64,000 nt of DNA from Liopterus haemorrhoidalis (Eukaryota; Arthropoda; Insecta; Coleoptera; Dytiscidae). The notes beneath the pieces are model-generated. The model was given only the letters and a program-made list of their open reading frames with translations, was not told where the DNA came from and searched no databases. Location: NCBI GenBank assembly GCA_963971575.1, contig OZ020618.1:30494540-30558539 (forward strand), in the 5' to 3' direction. The position numbers and the translations under genes are program-made. Below are positions 1 to 11,946 of the stretch, in pieces. Within the stretch, counting starts at the first letter, position 1, and each line of letters starts with the position of its first letter.

Positions 1-520
1 ATTGTGATTTCTTCTAGGATCAATAAGATATAGACTTGGTTTTTGCTTATAAAGATTACCCATACAAATGCCGAAAAATGTATTTCAGGATTTTATCTTA
101 ATCAACCCCTAAAGGGGTGAATCTACATTTGGGTTGAATTATAGAACCCTTTGTATTTCCAGCGGTTGTTGAGTTATAACATTCCATTTTGGCATATATG
201 TTTTCACAGTTTGACAGTTTTCTTTCACTCCTAAAATGTAAATTAGTATTTTTTTGTTAAAAATAAAAAATTCGGAGAGTACATTTTTCAGTATGAAGTA
301 AGAACCCACTAAGAAAGAATTTTTTCAAGTTCGACCCCTATCTGGTGAAATGGAGTAAAATGTTTTTTCACGGGTTCATCAATATCTCTTAGGACAGATG
401 AGATATCGACTAGATTTTTTGTTACAAAGGTTACCCATACACAAGTTTAAAAACAAACTGCGGATTTTATGCCAATGAGACCATCAATATACCGTAGCGA
501 AGCACGGGTTTTCAGCTAGT
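1..520 (+). mobile_element. Helitron, 3'-terminal part (5' side outside window)
   Basis: The segment carries the same sequence family as the element at 52646-56780: 'aatcaacccctaaaggggtga', 'ttcggagagtac', and 'cccactaagaaagaa' blocks. It ends with a short hairpin, CCGT-A-GC-GAA-GC-ACGG (492-507), followed nine bases later by CTAG (516-519) and a T (520). A 3' hairpin close to a terminal CTRR, with insertion before T, is the known Helitron end. No Rep/helicase coding is visible, so this is a non-autonomous copy or just the tail of a longer one. The left limit lies outside the window. Confidence 0.75.
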
Positions 521-598
521 CTATCTATATATCTATATGAAATCTAAATTTTATAAGATTTATGTATTTGGGAACTTAAATTAAGACTATTTTTATTT

Positions 599-600
<2 letters not shown>

Positions 601-651
<51 letters not shown>
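601..651. repeat. (TA)n microsatellite
   Basis: About 25 uninterrupted TA dinucleotides, preceded by imperfect 'ctatctatat' runs next to the Helitron end. Confidence 0.95.
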
Positions 652-653
<2 letters not shown>

Positions 654-1190
654 TACCAATTTTCTTTTGATAAATTCAAGTTCATGTCTAAAGTACCTCA
701 ACTTGTATGTAACATAAAGGGCGTTTTCAGTAGTTCGAACTTTCAGACACTGAAAGGTCTGATAACAAACTTAATACTGGCTTTCGGCAACTTGCTAGTT
801 AATGAAATTTAATTTGAATAACAAATGATTTAAGTATGAACTATATAAATATGTTCATGCAAGTGTAGCATGCAGGGAAAAAAAGACAAATCAGTGTAGC
901 TGTAAAGGAACTCGTAAAACATTTTAGTGTTGTTTTCCCCGTATAAAAAGGGGAAAATAAAATAAATTAATCTTAATAACACAATTGTTATTTACAGCAC
1001 CAAAATGAGCACTAAAACTGAAACCAATATCAATCAGTTTCTTCTGTTTCCACATTGAGATATTATTAGTAAAGCGATAGGTTTGTGGCTACTCGTGCTG
1101 TAGAAATATGGGACCGGTAAAGACCGACCGTACTACAACCAACACAATAAAATTTCTGCACAGCACACTGACATTACTTTATATATTCGG
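652..1190. other. AT-rich DNA, no gene recognised
   Basis: No long open frame or known repeat end is visible. A small hairpin (CAGAC...GTCTG) lies near 747-763. Confidence 0.6.
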
Positions 1191-1318
1191 TTAGGCGCAC
1201 ACCCAGGAATTGGAGGGGGGGGGGCTCAAAAGACGAAATTATTTAAGTTATGAAAAAAGGTTCTCTGTTCTAAACTACAAGTAATAACCTAAACAAAAAA
1301 TGGTCCTCACTTCTAATA

Positions 1319-2064
1319 CGAGGGTTGTCTCTTATATTTCAGGATTGCGCTAAACTGCGTCAGTTGCCAGATGGCAGCACATCTGGCAACTGACGCTTCT
1401 ATCGTAAAGTTTAACATTTTTGATGGTATACGTACTTAGAACGTTTTGAGGTACGAGCTCTATTTGTGTTGTTGTACAATAACTTGAAAAAAATCATCTC
1501 GGCTAAAAATGGAATTAAATCCTGAACATTTTAGGGTGATTATTTTTTACAACTTTCGACGTGGATTAGCCCAACAACAGTGCATCGATGAACTTAATTC
1601 GACTTTTGGCGATGAAGCATCATCAAGGACTACTGTTTATTGATGGTATTCCGACTTCAATCGTGGCCGTAGTTTGCTTAAGGACGAATTTCGTGTAGGT
1701 CGTTCAAAATCGGTTATTGTTCCGGAAAACATTGATGCTATGCGTGAACTGATACTGCAAGATCGTCATGTGACTTATTGTGATATTGAGGTATTCTTGG
1801 GCATTAGTGAAACCAGCATACATTTACTATTGCATGAACATTTGGCCGTCAAAAAGATTTGTTCGTGTTGGATCCCATATAATTTGACAATCGGAGTGGA
1901 AAAAGCCTCAATCGGAGTGGAAAAAGTGCTTCGAAAATTGGTTCAAACTCATTCAAAAGTGTATTGATCTTTATGGAGAATATTTTGAAAAACAATAAAG
2001 CCACTTTTGTTGATAAATAATAGTTTTCGATACCCAAATCCCGAAATATAAAAGACAACCCTCG
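1319..2064 (+). mobile_element. Internally deleted mariner element, 746 bp
   Basis: The ends are inverted repeats: 5' CGAGGGTTGTCTCTTATATT and, read from the 3' end, CGAGGGTTGTCTTTTATATT, about 28 bp with few mismatches. The element is flanked by TA on both sides (1317-1318 and 2065-2066), the target duplication of Tc1/mariner elements. A full mariner is about 1.3 kb; this copy keeps the first third and the very end of the transposase. It can only move if a related transposase is supplied in trans. Confidence 0.9.
1509..1998 (+). pseudogene. Mariner transposase, internally deleted and with a premature stop
   Basis: Translation from ATG 1509 gives a mariner N-terminus (MELNPEHFRVIIFYNFRRG) with the paired helix-turn-helix DNA-binding region. 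The frame is stopped at codon 45 by TGA (1641-1643), inside a motif that reads VY-stop-WYSDFNRG; the family has a residue such as Arg there, so CGA to TGA is likely. After KKICSCWIPYNLT the entire catalytic DD(D) region is missing. An 18-to-21-bp direct duplication ('atcggagtggaaaaag' twice, 1890-1926) marks the junction. The end, in another frame, reads SEWKKCFENWFKLIQKC...GEYFEKQ and stops at 1996-1998, the typical mariner C-terminus. It is non-functional. Confidence 0.88.
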
Positions 2065-2291
2065 TATACAAGTCATGACCAAAACAAAACAGGTCCTCAC
2101 TTCTAAAATACAAGTGATGACTTGAAAAAAAGGTCCTCATTTCTATTTTAACAAAAACGGGGAGCAACCATACCAATAACCACTTGTTGTTGGTGCTCTA
2201 GGAGGGGGTAGGCCATCACTTATATCTTGATAAAATATTAAAAACACGGAAATACCACGTGTTTTTGGAGCTCTTCGGGAGGGCTCAAACC

Positions 2292-2454
2292 CAGGGGCGG
2301 CGCTAGCGGGAGGTCCGCCCTCCCCCCCCAGAATTGTTTGTAGAAAAATGCATTTTAGAAATGAGGACCTTTTTTTAGATCATCACTTGTATTTGCTCCC
2401 CCCCCCAAATATTTCCTGGCCCCCCCCATATTTTAAGAGCTAGCGCCACCACTG
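2292..2454. mobile_element. hAT-type MITE, 163 bp, perfect 8-bp TSD
   Basis: The ends are CAGGGGCGGCGCTAGC and (reverse complement of the right end) CAGTGGTGGCGCTAGC. The element is flanked by a perfect 8-bp direct repeat, ctcaaacc (2284-2291 and 2455-2462). An 8-bp duplication and CAG-starting ends are diagnostic of the hAT superfamily. The interior is poly-C rich and non-coding and shares the 'gaggacctttttttagatca' block with the repeats at 2090 and 37660. Confidence 0.9.
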
Positions 2455-2462
2455 CTCAAACC

Positions 2463-3679
2463 ACTAAGCTTTCCTTCGTGCGCGCCTCATTCTGGTCAGT
2501 TATTCGAACAGCCGACACGGGTATTGCTTAAATATACAAATTCATTTTACAATTATTTCAAATAATTTTTCATTATGTTATTGTTATATTATTTTAATAG
2601 TACACATGTATATTACATTATCATATTTTGTATTTTAATTTTTTACGTATTGCTAATTTCCGTTTTTGTGAATGAAAACTACATATTTAATAGTTATTAA
2701 GGGAGGTCTGATCTCAGAATAAATGGATTAATGGATCCCCGATTCCGGTAATGGTTCGCACCAGCAGTCAACGCAACTCGGGATGCAACACTCTTACACA
2801 TAACGTGAAAGTATCAAACCAATTCTGTAACTCAGTTACTATGATCATAGGAACGAAAACTGTCACTATGAGCAAGGTCAGTTACTATCATGAATGAAAG
2901 TCATTATACTTTTTATAATATTTTATCTTGTAGTAACGTTACTACACAGTAAATTTTTACAGAATTGATCTGTATATGTCCGTATAAGTAACCTCATAAT
3001 GTAACTAGATAGTTGCGACCACTTAGTGGGGTGATGTCAACCACGAAAGTGTGACAGTCCACGACCCGGCACTCGCCGACAAAGCGCAGACTACGTCAAA
3101 GCACTCTAATGAACACGTGCGCAATTGAACAAGTAATGTAAAGCAGTATTTCTTAACCTCTTCTAATCGCGTACAGGTACTACGTCATATATTTTTTCGC
3201 TGTACGGGAAAAAGTCGTACAGTTTTGCACTCGGTACACTATTAGAACAGTGGTGGCGTTTATTGATAAGTCATATACCTAGATTTCTTTCTATATATAA
3301 TAAATTGACAAGTAAACGCCCAGCTAGGCTAAGAGAATTATCAAAATTAAAAAAATTACAGAACCCTTAAATGAATGGGCATATGGTCCGCCGCCATCTT
3401 TTGAAATTTAGAAAAGTGCATTAATGACAAAAGAAAAAATTATGAAGATAACGTGCTTAATTAAATAATTTTTTACAGGAAAAATTGGGCTTAAAGTCTT
3501 AAAGTCGTCCAAAGCCTGGGGCCCCTAGGCACGTGTCACATTGCCTTACTGAGCAATCCGCCACTGCATACGATATTATTAATTAAAATCAAATCAATTA
3601 AATATTATTTTGATCTGTTGCCGCGGGGACCCTGAAAGACGCGGGGCTCATAGACGGCTACTATGCCTATTAGGTAAGC
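2463..3679. other. AT-rich DNA, no gene recognised
   Basis: No protein or RNA gene is visible. 'cagtggtggcg' at 3248 and 'ccgccactg' ending at 3566 could be worn ends of one hAT MITE, but their flanks do not match, so this is not called. Confidence 0.5.
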
Positions 3680-4435
3680 CGGCACTGGTGAAAAACCATT
3701 GGTGAACTGGGAGACATGCATGCGAACCCTAAAAACCGATTTGTGTTCAACAGTTATAAAGGGGTCGACAATCAAAATTTCGGAAAACTGATCATGTTTA
3801 GGAGTTTAGAACACACCCAGATATTTAAATTAAACCTAATCAAACAATCTTTAGATTCTTGTCCCGTTTTCCGACACTTCTGGAAAATAAAGTGCGGGAC
3901 AAAATTTTTAGATACCATTGAGGGTTAAAATCTCGTTAAAATATTTTCTCGCAAAAACAAAATTTTGTTTGTTAATCTACGTTTCAATAGCTTACATTTG
4001 ATACCACATATATACCATCAATAATATACCAGTGGCTCTTAACCGTTTTTAGATGACAGCACTTGAATGTAAAGTATGAAAAATGCAAGGCGCCCTACCC
4101 TCATTTTACTGTATGACATCTGTATCAATTCTACGGCGTTCGCGTTTCATACACCTACGACAGGGTGCGGCGACACCCTGGTTGAAAACCACTGGCACAG
4201 GCAGATAGACCTACGAAACCCTAAAAACCGAATGGTGTTCATCAATAAAAATATCTCAACAAAAGTAAAAAACGATTTTGGAATTTTAAGCTATCATTCG
4301 GGTACCGATTTCGGAGTAGATAATCAAAATTTCGGAAAACTAATAACATGGTCGTGTTTAGGAGTCTCGAAGACCACCAGATATTGAATTTCAACTCAAT
4401 CGAACAATCTTCATTTTTGTCCTGTTAATATAACA
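3680..4435 (+). repeat. Two diverged direct copies of a dispersed repeat
   Basis: Copy 1 (about 3690-3870) and copy 2 (about 4175-4430) share 'gaaaaccactgg...', 'aaaccctaaaaaccga', 'gtgttca', 'gataatcaaaatttcggaaaact' (approximate) and 'catg..cgtgtttaggagt'. Copy 2 has about 70 extra bases in the middle. Short open frames run through both but resemble no protein and are shadows of the repeat. Confidence 0.6.
4030..4194. mobile_element. Probable hAT-type MITE, 165 bp
   Basis: The left end CAGTGGCTCTTAACCG and the reverse complement of the right end CAGTGGTTTTCAACCAG form an imperfect inverted repeat typical of hAT ends. The 8-bp flanks (taatatac and gcacaggc) do not match, so the target duplication is lost or the boundaries are shared with the surrounding repeat. 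Confidence 0.5.
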
Positions 4436-5607
4436 TGGGAACTTTTTTGGGTCGCGAGCTCGCCCGCTTTTTGAATTTTCTAGGTTTAGGATTTTTATAA
4501 TCTTAAGAATGTTCCCAGGAAACCACATGCCAAATTTCAACTTTCTAGGTCAGCGGGAAGTACGCAAAAAACCTCTGGAAGGACATCTGACAGACACCTC
4601 AGGGATTTTATATATGTAGATAATATGTATTTTATATGCGCCCATAGTGCTTATTGGGTGGAGTATATCAAATAATCAGTGCCATTTTTTGTTCACCGAG
4701 CATGAGCTGTAGATCACGCGGGTTGGTGATTGATTTTGGGATGAGACAATTACTAATATGCGAAGGAGAGGTTGGTTTAGACTCTTCACTAAGTTATACG
4801 AATCTAAACCAGGTTGATTAGAAACGTGGTGCAAAATTGGACCTGACCTTTAAGGCCCAGTACTCTTCTCTCCGTTGTTCAGTCTCCTGATCGTTCGGAA
4901 CTCGTGATAATTGCTGAAGCTCTTATAGTTCCGAATTACCGTAATCCAAAGTGTTCCGTATAAAACTTTGAATTTGCTTAAGGCATGAGTCTATGAACCG
5001 AAATAGTAATAATAGAACAATTATTTTTTTTTTTTGTTGGATTATTCTTTCAAATAAAATCGAATATTCAATAAATTATTGTGGGGTATCGAATGACAGC
5101 TATTTAAACGCAGATGTAAGTAATAAAAAGAAAAACACTGAGTCAAAAATATTTCCCAAAAATTATGTCTCTAAGTTTTTAATATTCAGATTACAGGCAA
5201 ATATTTTACGAACTCTGAAACCTGTGAATATTCACACTTCACTTCAATTTATTGTTCCTATACTTTAGTTCGATACTTCAACTGTAAGTTTATTAGTACC
5301 TGCAACAACGTGTTGTTGCAAGTCAATATATAGAATCATAAATATATTACAAATACCATACTAAAATTTATATTTCATTGATTGTTGATTGTTTCCTTTG
5401 AACAGGTGGAATTTAAAAGGCTTCTTTGATTGCGTTTGATTTCAAGCCTTCATTGTTTTACGTTCTAAATTCTATAAGCGTATGTTTAGATTTAATTTTC
5501 CGTCACCTTTATTAATTTCTAGGAAACGGACGTAATTTGACTCTGAACTTGAATTAATACGTTTTCGTAGGCATAGTTTTAAAAATATAATTTTTATATA
5601 TTTTAAT
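4436..5607. other. Repeat fragments, no gene recognised
   Basis: 4500-4620 ('ccaaatttcaactttctaggt' then 'gacatctgacagacacctca') resembles the tail of the 1-kb repeat family found at 46229 and 57985. 5205-5262 ('gaaacctgtgaatattcacacttcactt') resembles the head of that family in reverse. The rest is AT-rich and shows nothing recognisable. Confidence 0.5.
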
Positions 5608-5870
5608 AATAAATAAATAAATAAATAAATAATAGGTTCTCAAGGCACAGATAGGCGCACAGGGGCAGAGAAAGTAAGATCTCGGTTTTTAGACCGCCGG
5701 CTATAGATATGAAATACACGTGGCCAGCCTGACGTTTCAACCGGCCCTATTATCCCAGATTTAACAGGTACTCATGTTAAGTATTAAATACTTGAGGCTA
5801 AGTCGACCCTAGAGTTGACTGCACAATATCGGAAGGTAAAAATCCAAAGGAGGTAGGAGCCACGGCAATT
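5608..5870 (-). mobile_element. tRNA-derived SINE, minus strand, about 240 bp plus tail
   Basis: Read on the minus strand it starts 'aattgccgtggctcct', a tRNA-like A-box head. It passes through a body containing 'cacgtgtatttcatatctat' and 'ctttctctgcccctgtgcgc', then ends at a (TTTA)n tail (5608-5632 on the plus strand). The body is shared with copies at 20712, 22455 and 59030. The B box seen in the 59030 copy is not evident here. The family is inferred to be transcribed by RNA polymerase III and mobilised by a LINE partner that cannot be named from this window. Confidence 0.65.
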
Positions 5871-6205
5871 ATTGATATACTTTACATTTTTTAAATTTTT
5901 ATATTAACCTGAATAAATGTCAATAACGGCAGTAATGAGTATAATTAATGGCATGAATGAAAATAACCTATCTCATTAGGATTTTATCTTTACGCAGGGC
6001 CTCCCAATAAGTGACACTGTTGATTTTGATTTGTAAGCATAGTGTAAATATAATATTTATTTGGACGACTGCACCACAATATGCATCATAATTTTAAGGA
6101 AGTGTATTACACAATATATTTAATTATTGTTTTCAGCATATTCCTTTAAAAAATAATTGTGTCCTAACTATACTAATTTACAATCGTTTCATGCAGATTC
6201 TCATT

Positions 6206-6236
<31 letters not shown>

Positions 6237-6679
6237 AAATACATTTTTTTGCAACACAAATTTAAACTAAACTTAATGTTACTATTTTGAATTATCCCAT
6301 ATTATTAGTTTGTTCATAAAATGTACAGTATCTACAGTCCAATTTAATTAATCAATTTGTCTCAAAAAAATAGAGGGTCTGGTAAAAAGGCCTGATGGTT
6401 TTTAAAAATAAAAACTCGGTTGTTTTAATTTGTATATGTATTTTTAATTTACATAGCATATTTGCCGTTTATAAATTAGGTCCGAAAAATTATGCCCAAA
6501 TAGTGTCAATTTATGCGAATGCACTTCTGGAGCCTGTCAGTGAAGCTCCTCTTAGCTCACTGAATCATTTATCTTGATATCGTGCTGATTTCTGATAGAT
6601 GACATATTTGTTAATAACAGTGAGGTGGAAATTCAATTATTACTTGTTATACACGTCAAACACAAGTAAAAATATTTAT
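5871..6679. other. AT-rich DNA with an (AAAT)n microsatellite
   Basis: 6208-6241 is an (AAAT)n run. A 60-codon open frame at 6395-6577 looks like chance. Nothing else is recognised. Confidence 0.6.
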
Positions 6680-7060
6680 ACGATACAGTGACGTAAAGTT
6701 CAAAAATTATTTTTCTGGCTCTTATATTTGCAAATTCACATATTATTTCTCGTACATCCATTTTTGCATCTTCTTTGTGCTAACTTGCCTTATTAGCTAT
6801 TATAAGGCAAGTTCGTGTAATTTTGGTTCGTAGTATTTCTTTTATAACCTTTAATAATTTTGAATTTTCTGAATGACCTTTCGACACTACCGGCAATGTC
6901 AGAAACAACATTATTGCAGTGTATAACTTCAGAAAACTCGCTTTCCAAGCAACCATACTTTTCTAGAACTAATTTTGAAAAGTCTTTAATAGACATTGAA
7001 GGTGTCATGTCTTGTTTAAGTAAAGAAATTACTTGGGTGTATTGGAGTGTCAACTGATTT
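6680..7060 (-). pseudogene. hAT transposase C-terminal fragment
   Basis: The minus-strand frame 7053-6793 contains DIAGSVERSFRKFKIIKGYK, matching the hAT C-terminal dimerisation motif (A-ERSFS-LK-IK-Y-R). A frame change near 6795 leads to HKEDAKMDVREIICEFANIR followed by ARK, the usual last segment of these proteins ('-F-NIKARK'). The catalytic part and N-terminus are absent, so this is a decayed tail of about 120 codons in a protein normally of 500-700. No terminal repeats were found nearby. Confidence 0.72.
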
Positions 7061-8395
7061 GAAATAATTGCAGCATACTTTTACGAAAAGCAATTGCACT
7101 TTTTTAGTATTTCTTTTTCTGGCAATTCAAAAATTGTTTTTAGTTTTAATAAATCAAAATTATTTCTGTGACGTCATCCCGACAAATGTTTGTCTTATTT
7201 GCGCTATAATTATGTTCAGAGTTTAATAGAAGATGATCCACCCAGCGACTATGTAAATCATATGATATTCCCACGAGTTAATTAAAAATATGTTTCTGCA
7301 AGCATTTTTTATGCATAATACTTTTTATGGAGTATTATCTATCTAGCCTTTGTTGTTGATATTATGTGCTTTTCTAAGTTTACTTGTCCAAAGCCACCAC
7401 ACCCATGGGCCCTTCCGCATTGCAGTCCCTTGCTATGCACTGCTTTTAGGATTCTTCGGATAATACTGGCTAAATGCAAGTTGGGCACACTACCTCTTTC
7501 CTCGAAATTCATCCCCTTAACACATTAGATGGTTGCCTAAAATCGGCGAGATATTAAAGATGTAGAAAAACCGGGCAAACAATTTAGGCGTCTCGATGGA
7601 AGAAACCATTTTCGAGGAAACCATTGCTTGGGTCCTCATAAATTCCGTATTTTATGAGGATGTTAAGGGCGCGATTTAGATCCGTTTACTTCTAAGAATT
7701 AATTTAAGGGTTGTTTGTGAGTGCTTCAAAACAGAAAACAAGTGATAATTGATCTTCGAAAATTAAAGAAAATATTATTGTTTGTTTACTATTGTGTGTC
7801 ACGACCATGTCCACTTACGAGAATAAAATGTTAACTCAAGCCCAACCATGCACGCTGGGTAAATAAAATATCACGACCCTATTTTTGTTTTCACGCACTT
7901 CTTGACCCGCGGTTACATCGTGTTTCTACAGCGAATCACGTCGTAATCATATTCACGGTGTGTCAAAATGTGGTTCAGTGAACTTCGAAATCACAAATTA
8001 CCGACAAATTAACATGCAATAGATCGCCTCTAACGTGTATAAGACTACTATAAATTTTAAAAAATTCTTACCTAATATACTATAACATTATGCACACAAT
8101 ATCTGCAATTTGTATTTGAGAATTTTACTTATTTTTCCAAAAATATAATGATGCAGTTTGTTGTGAAGAAAATAATAAAGTTTTACCCATTCCCGCTTTA
8201 AAAAATAATAACAATAATAAGGTAAGCCACTTTTTTTTTTGTCTTGTATTATAAAAGAAAAGTTGAAGAGTGGAGGGGTCTTAGAAGTCCAAGGAACTCC
8301 CGACTCACTACTTGTGGAAATGATTTGGGGTGACATGTACAGCTATTTCGGATGATAGACAACAAGGGGCGGATTGCCAGGGGTTTTTTTGGAAA
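7061..8395. other. No gene recognised
   Basis: Unique-looking AT-rich sequence. A small hairpin (CCTCATAAA...TTTATGAGG, 7634-7659) lies in a GC-richer stretch, 7380-7680, that shows no coding resemblance. Confidence 0.55.
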
Positions 8396-8895
8396 CAATC
8401 GTTTTAGGATTTTGTAGGTATGACCAAAGAACCCTTATAACCACTTATATGTCTGTCTGTCTGTTTGTCCAAATGGCTGGATCTAGAAAGTTGTAATTAG
8501 GCATGCTTATTCAACATCTTCGATCCACATATTCAAAAAGTATCGAGAAAAAAATACATCGCTGAAACAAAAAGTAAACAAAAATGTTTATTAAACGTAA
8601 AAATATATTTTTTTAATTCCAAATGAAACTTGCGTGGGTAAACCAACAAATTTTTGTTATAAAAAAATCAGTATTTCTTGGGAGTTTTAGCAAAAAATGT
8701 GTCAAAAAGTAATCTGAGTATTAGTATTCTGGGTCTTAATGCGACCACATCTCAAGTACACTTTTAAGTCTTTAGATGGAAGCTCGTGGATTATTCTAAA
8801 GATGTCGAGATTTATGATTTTTAATATGTACAATTTGCTATCACTTACTAAATACCTACAAAATCCTGAAATGTGTGAAAATTAACACTTCACTT
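8396..8895 (-). repeat. Diverged minus-strand copy of the 1-kb repeat family
   Basis: In reverse complement it runs from 'aagtgttaattttcacacat' and 'ggattttgtaggtat' through to 'aacagacagacagaca' and 'ggtcatacctacaaaatcc', matching the order of blocks in the copies at 46229-47253 and 57985-59022. The middle is strongly diverged and shorter, and the tRNA-like boxes are not visible. Confidence 0.55.
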
Positions 8896-10144
8896 AAATT
8901 TTTTAGTTTTAAGTAGAAAATTATTATATATTTATTTACTATTTTCATAATTTTGCATGTCCTTTACTGTGATCGTCATTCACATTCATATATGTAACTA
9001 CCTGTTCCTAGTTGAATATATGAATGTATGTACAAGCCAGTATTATAATATTTCACAAGGGCAAGTTGATTTAGTTATTTATGTATGCACGAGTTTGCGT
9101 TGGTGTTAAATTTGCAAAGCTATAGTTGTGCTACTAACAGTACACACGCTCACAGTGTTCGAGCTAATGAGTTTTATAAAAGAATCGACATCTAACACCG
9201 CAGTTTGTTTGAAATTGTGACCACATATTCACAATGTTCGTAACTTTACGAACTGTAATTGTAGTTACAGTTTGTATCCACTTATTTTATATTAGTTCTA
9301 GATCTGAGTGCACATGAAACGCCAGTGTTAATTTAAACAATTAAGCAAAGGTAATCGTCCTATTTATTTAACTGTTTAAATCTTATGAATTATTCATACC
9401 TGTCATGTTACAATGGAAATTGTTTAGTAATAGGTCTTTTAGATATTTAACTAACTAGATCTTTAAAGAGGATTTAACGTCATCTATAAAAGTTATAAAA
9501 CGATGGCGTCACTTTCACTGCATTTACTGATTTTTTTAAATACATCACTTAATAATAATACAATATCAAATATGTATTTAAGTTTCACAAACTGCGTTTG
9601 TAATTTGATTATAAACACAAAATCCAAAGCTTTAGGAAACCAGAATATTATAATACAAGTCACTCCGACAGATAACGGATAATCAATATTGATTGTCTTG
9701 GCCGCTCCATCGCAATTGTTTTTCGGCCGCTGACCAATTATGGTGAACTAGACTAAACTCATAACCGTGCGTGGTGCATACACTTGCAGATTTTGACATT
9801 TTATTTAAAAGATTATTCAATATACACAGCAGATAACGAACTCGGGGACACAATTTTTAATATAATTCTTTGTTAAATAGATATTCAGAAAACTCAATAT
9901 TGATATTAAACTAAACAGATATCAAACTATAAGTTATAAAAGAAATGGATGGTACGCCGCTTATGGAAATACATGGTACTTCCACATGCGCAGAAGTGAC
10001 ATTTTGCTTAAAATTCAGTTCCTGGGATAAAAATTTATACATAATGGAAGAAAAATGGTACATTCTACATTCAGTCGATATTGATCACCGGGTGAAAATT
10101 CTTATTTTTACTTAATAATAGTTAAATATAGTCACAACTCTTGA
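8896..10144. other. No gene recognised
   Basis: AT-rich, no long open frame, no terminal repeats noticed. The segment ends at the 3' tail of LINE-A. Confidence 0.55.
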
Positions 10145-10329
10145 TAAATAAAATAATAATAATTTATTTTGCTAATATGTACGTACATTATATATAATAC
10201 AGATAAATAAAAATATAATGTTATACATGTATAGCCAGTCAAAAGTAAGAATAGATACAAATATGACAATAATTATAATAAAAATGTTTGTACATAACTA
10301 TTTTAATTTCTACAGTATTCATCTAAATC

Positions 10330-11897
10330 ATACACACATTTTTCACTTAGAAGACGTTTAACACTGTATTTGAATTTGCTGACAGATTTTCTTTTTTAAT
10401 TTTTCAGGCAGTAAATTAAAGTAATTGCAGCAATTAAAATATGCTCTTTTTTGGTAACGAGACGAATTGTGAGACTTAGGAACAAATAGTTTTTTTTCTT
10501 GTTGAGTATCCATGATTATTAGTGGAGAAAAGATTCTTATTTTTGTAACGAAACATACACAGGGATAAAATGTATTCGGACGGGAGCGTCAATATCTCTA
10601 ATTTTTTAAAAGACTCTCTACAAGAATCTCTATATTTGATAGAGGCTAGTATTCGTATCGCTTATTTTTGATTGACATTTTGATTACATTCAGTTGATTG
10701 ACCCCAGTGTATTATATTAGATTTTAAAAGTAAATGGGAACAAGAAAAATATAATGTCCTCATCGTGTTCTCATTATAATGGTTTCTTAGTGATCTTAAC
10801 GCATAGAGACACGAGCTTAATCTTTGATCAAGATAATTAATATGAGCGGTCCAATTTATTTGAGAGTCCATAGTGAGACCTAACAGTTTTACATTCTCTG
10901 AAGTTTCAATTTCTTGACCATTGTAAATTAAGTGGTTGTCAGAATTTATTTTATTCTGAATTGATTTAAATAAAACACAATTTGTTTTATTTATATTTTT
11001 TTATGTTAATTTGTTTTTTCCGGTCCAACTGTGTATATTACCTATTTAATATTGATTGAAAGTGTGAAGCTAATTCGTTATCGGTTTCGCACTTTATAAG
11101 GAAGCTATTGTCATCTGCGAAAGAAGTTATTGTTAAATTTTTTATTTTGTTAAAATAATTGGGAAGATCGTTGCAGTATAGTATGAATAAAGTCGGACCA
11201 ATTACACTGCCTTGTGGCACCCCTATTTGTACGGGTTGGTTTCTGGAGCGATATGTTTTATTATTAATTCGGATACTTGTATATTTGGATCTGTTCGACA
11301 GGAATGATTTGAACCATTCCAGGGCTTGACCTCGAATTCTGTATCGTTCCATTTTTGTTAGTAAAATGGTGTGATCGACGCAGTCGAAGGCTTTACTTAA
11401 GTCTGCGAAGATTCCTAACCCGGCTTTGCCCCCATCCACTATTTGCAAAATATCGTTGATGTAATTGAAAAGAGTTGTGTCCACTGATCTGTTTTTAATA
11501 AATTCATGTTGAAGTGGAGACAGAATATTATATAAGTGCTGAGAAATTTAATTAATTGTTTATTAACGACTGATTCTATTATTTTTGAAAAGGGAGATAT
11601 TAAGCTTATAGGTCTGTAGTTATTTATAATTGTCTTGCATTGAAAGATGCCTTGTTCAAATGAAAGATTTACAATATGTGCCAAAGGTACCGATATGTAG
11701 TGCTTACACAATTTAGTCAAATTATTTGTGAAGTTGACATCAGCACTAGAATGGGAATTTTTTAGGTTTGAAATTGCATCACTTATAACATTGGAAGTGA
11801 TATATTCGTAATCAATATCTTGATCAAAATTTGCCGGCATGTCTCTTGCAATAGAGGAAAAGAAGTTATTGAAAACATCCGCGTATTTAACATCCAT
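10330..11897 (-). pseudogene. LINE-A reverse transcriptase and C-terminal part, frameshifted
   Basis: Frame 11897-11439 holds FNNFFSSIARDMP and NNYRPISLISPFSKIIESVV, RT fingers motifs. After a frame change near 11450-11480, frame 11484-11038 holds FADLSKAFDCVDH (motif A with its catalytic Asp, about 11409-11371), GVPQGSVIGP (motif B, about 11225-11196) and FADDN (motif C, 11122-11108). Frame 10871-10662 holds DSQINWTAHINYLDQRLSS, the post-RT thumb region. A last piece near 10410-10330 reads KFKYSVKRLLSEKCVYDLDE. The catalytic residues remain, but at least three frame changes break the protein. Confidence 0.85.
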
Positions 11898-11946
11898 ATA
11901 TATATATATATAGTAGAAATATGGTTTTGACGAAAAATGATATGAG

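Larger units (their letters stand above)
1191..2230. repeat. Old hAT-MITE-like repeat split by the mariner at 1319-2064
   Basis: On the left, 'gcgcacacccaggaattgga' and 'ggtcctcacttct' resemble the hAT MITE at 37590-37814. On the right, 'caggtcctcacttctaaaat' and 'aaaggtcctcatttctattt' (2090-2150) continue the same family. The mariner therefore appears to have landed inside this older repeat. Its right end is not clear; the limits are approximate. Confidence 0.45.

Noticed and set aside
3248..3566. hAT MITE from CAGTGGTGGCG to CCGCCACTG
   Set aside because: Only about eight end bases match and the 8-bp flanks (tattagaa, catacgat) are unrelated.
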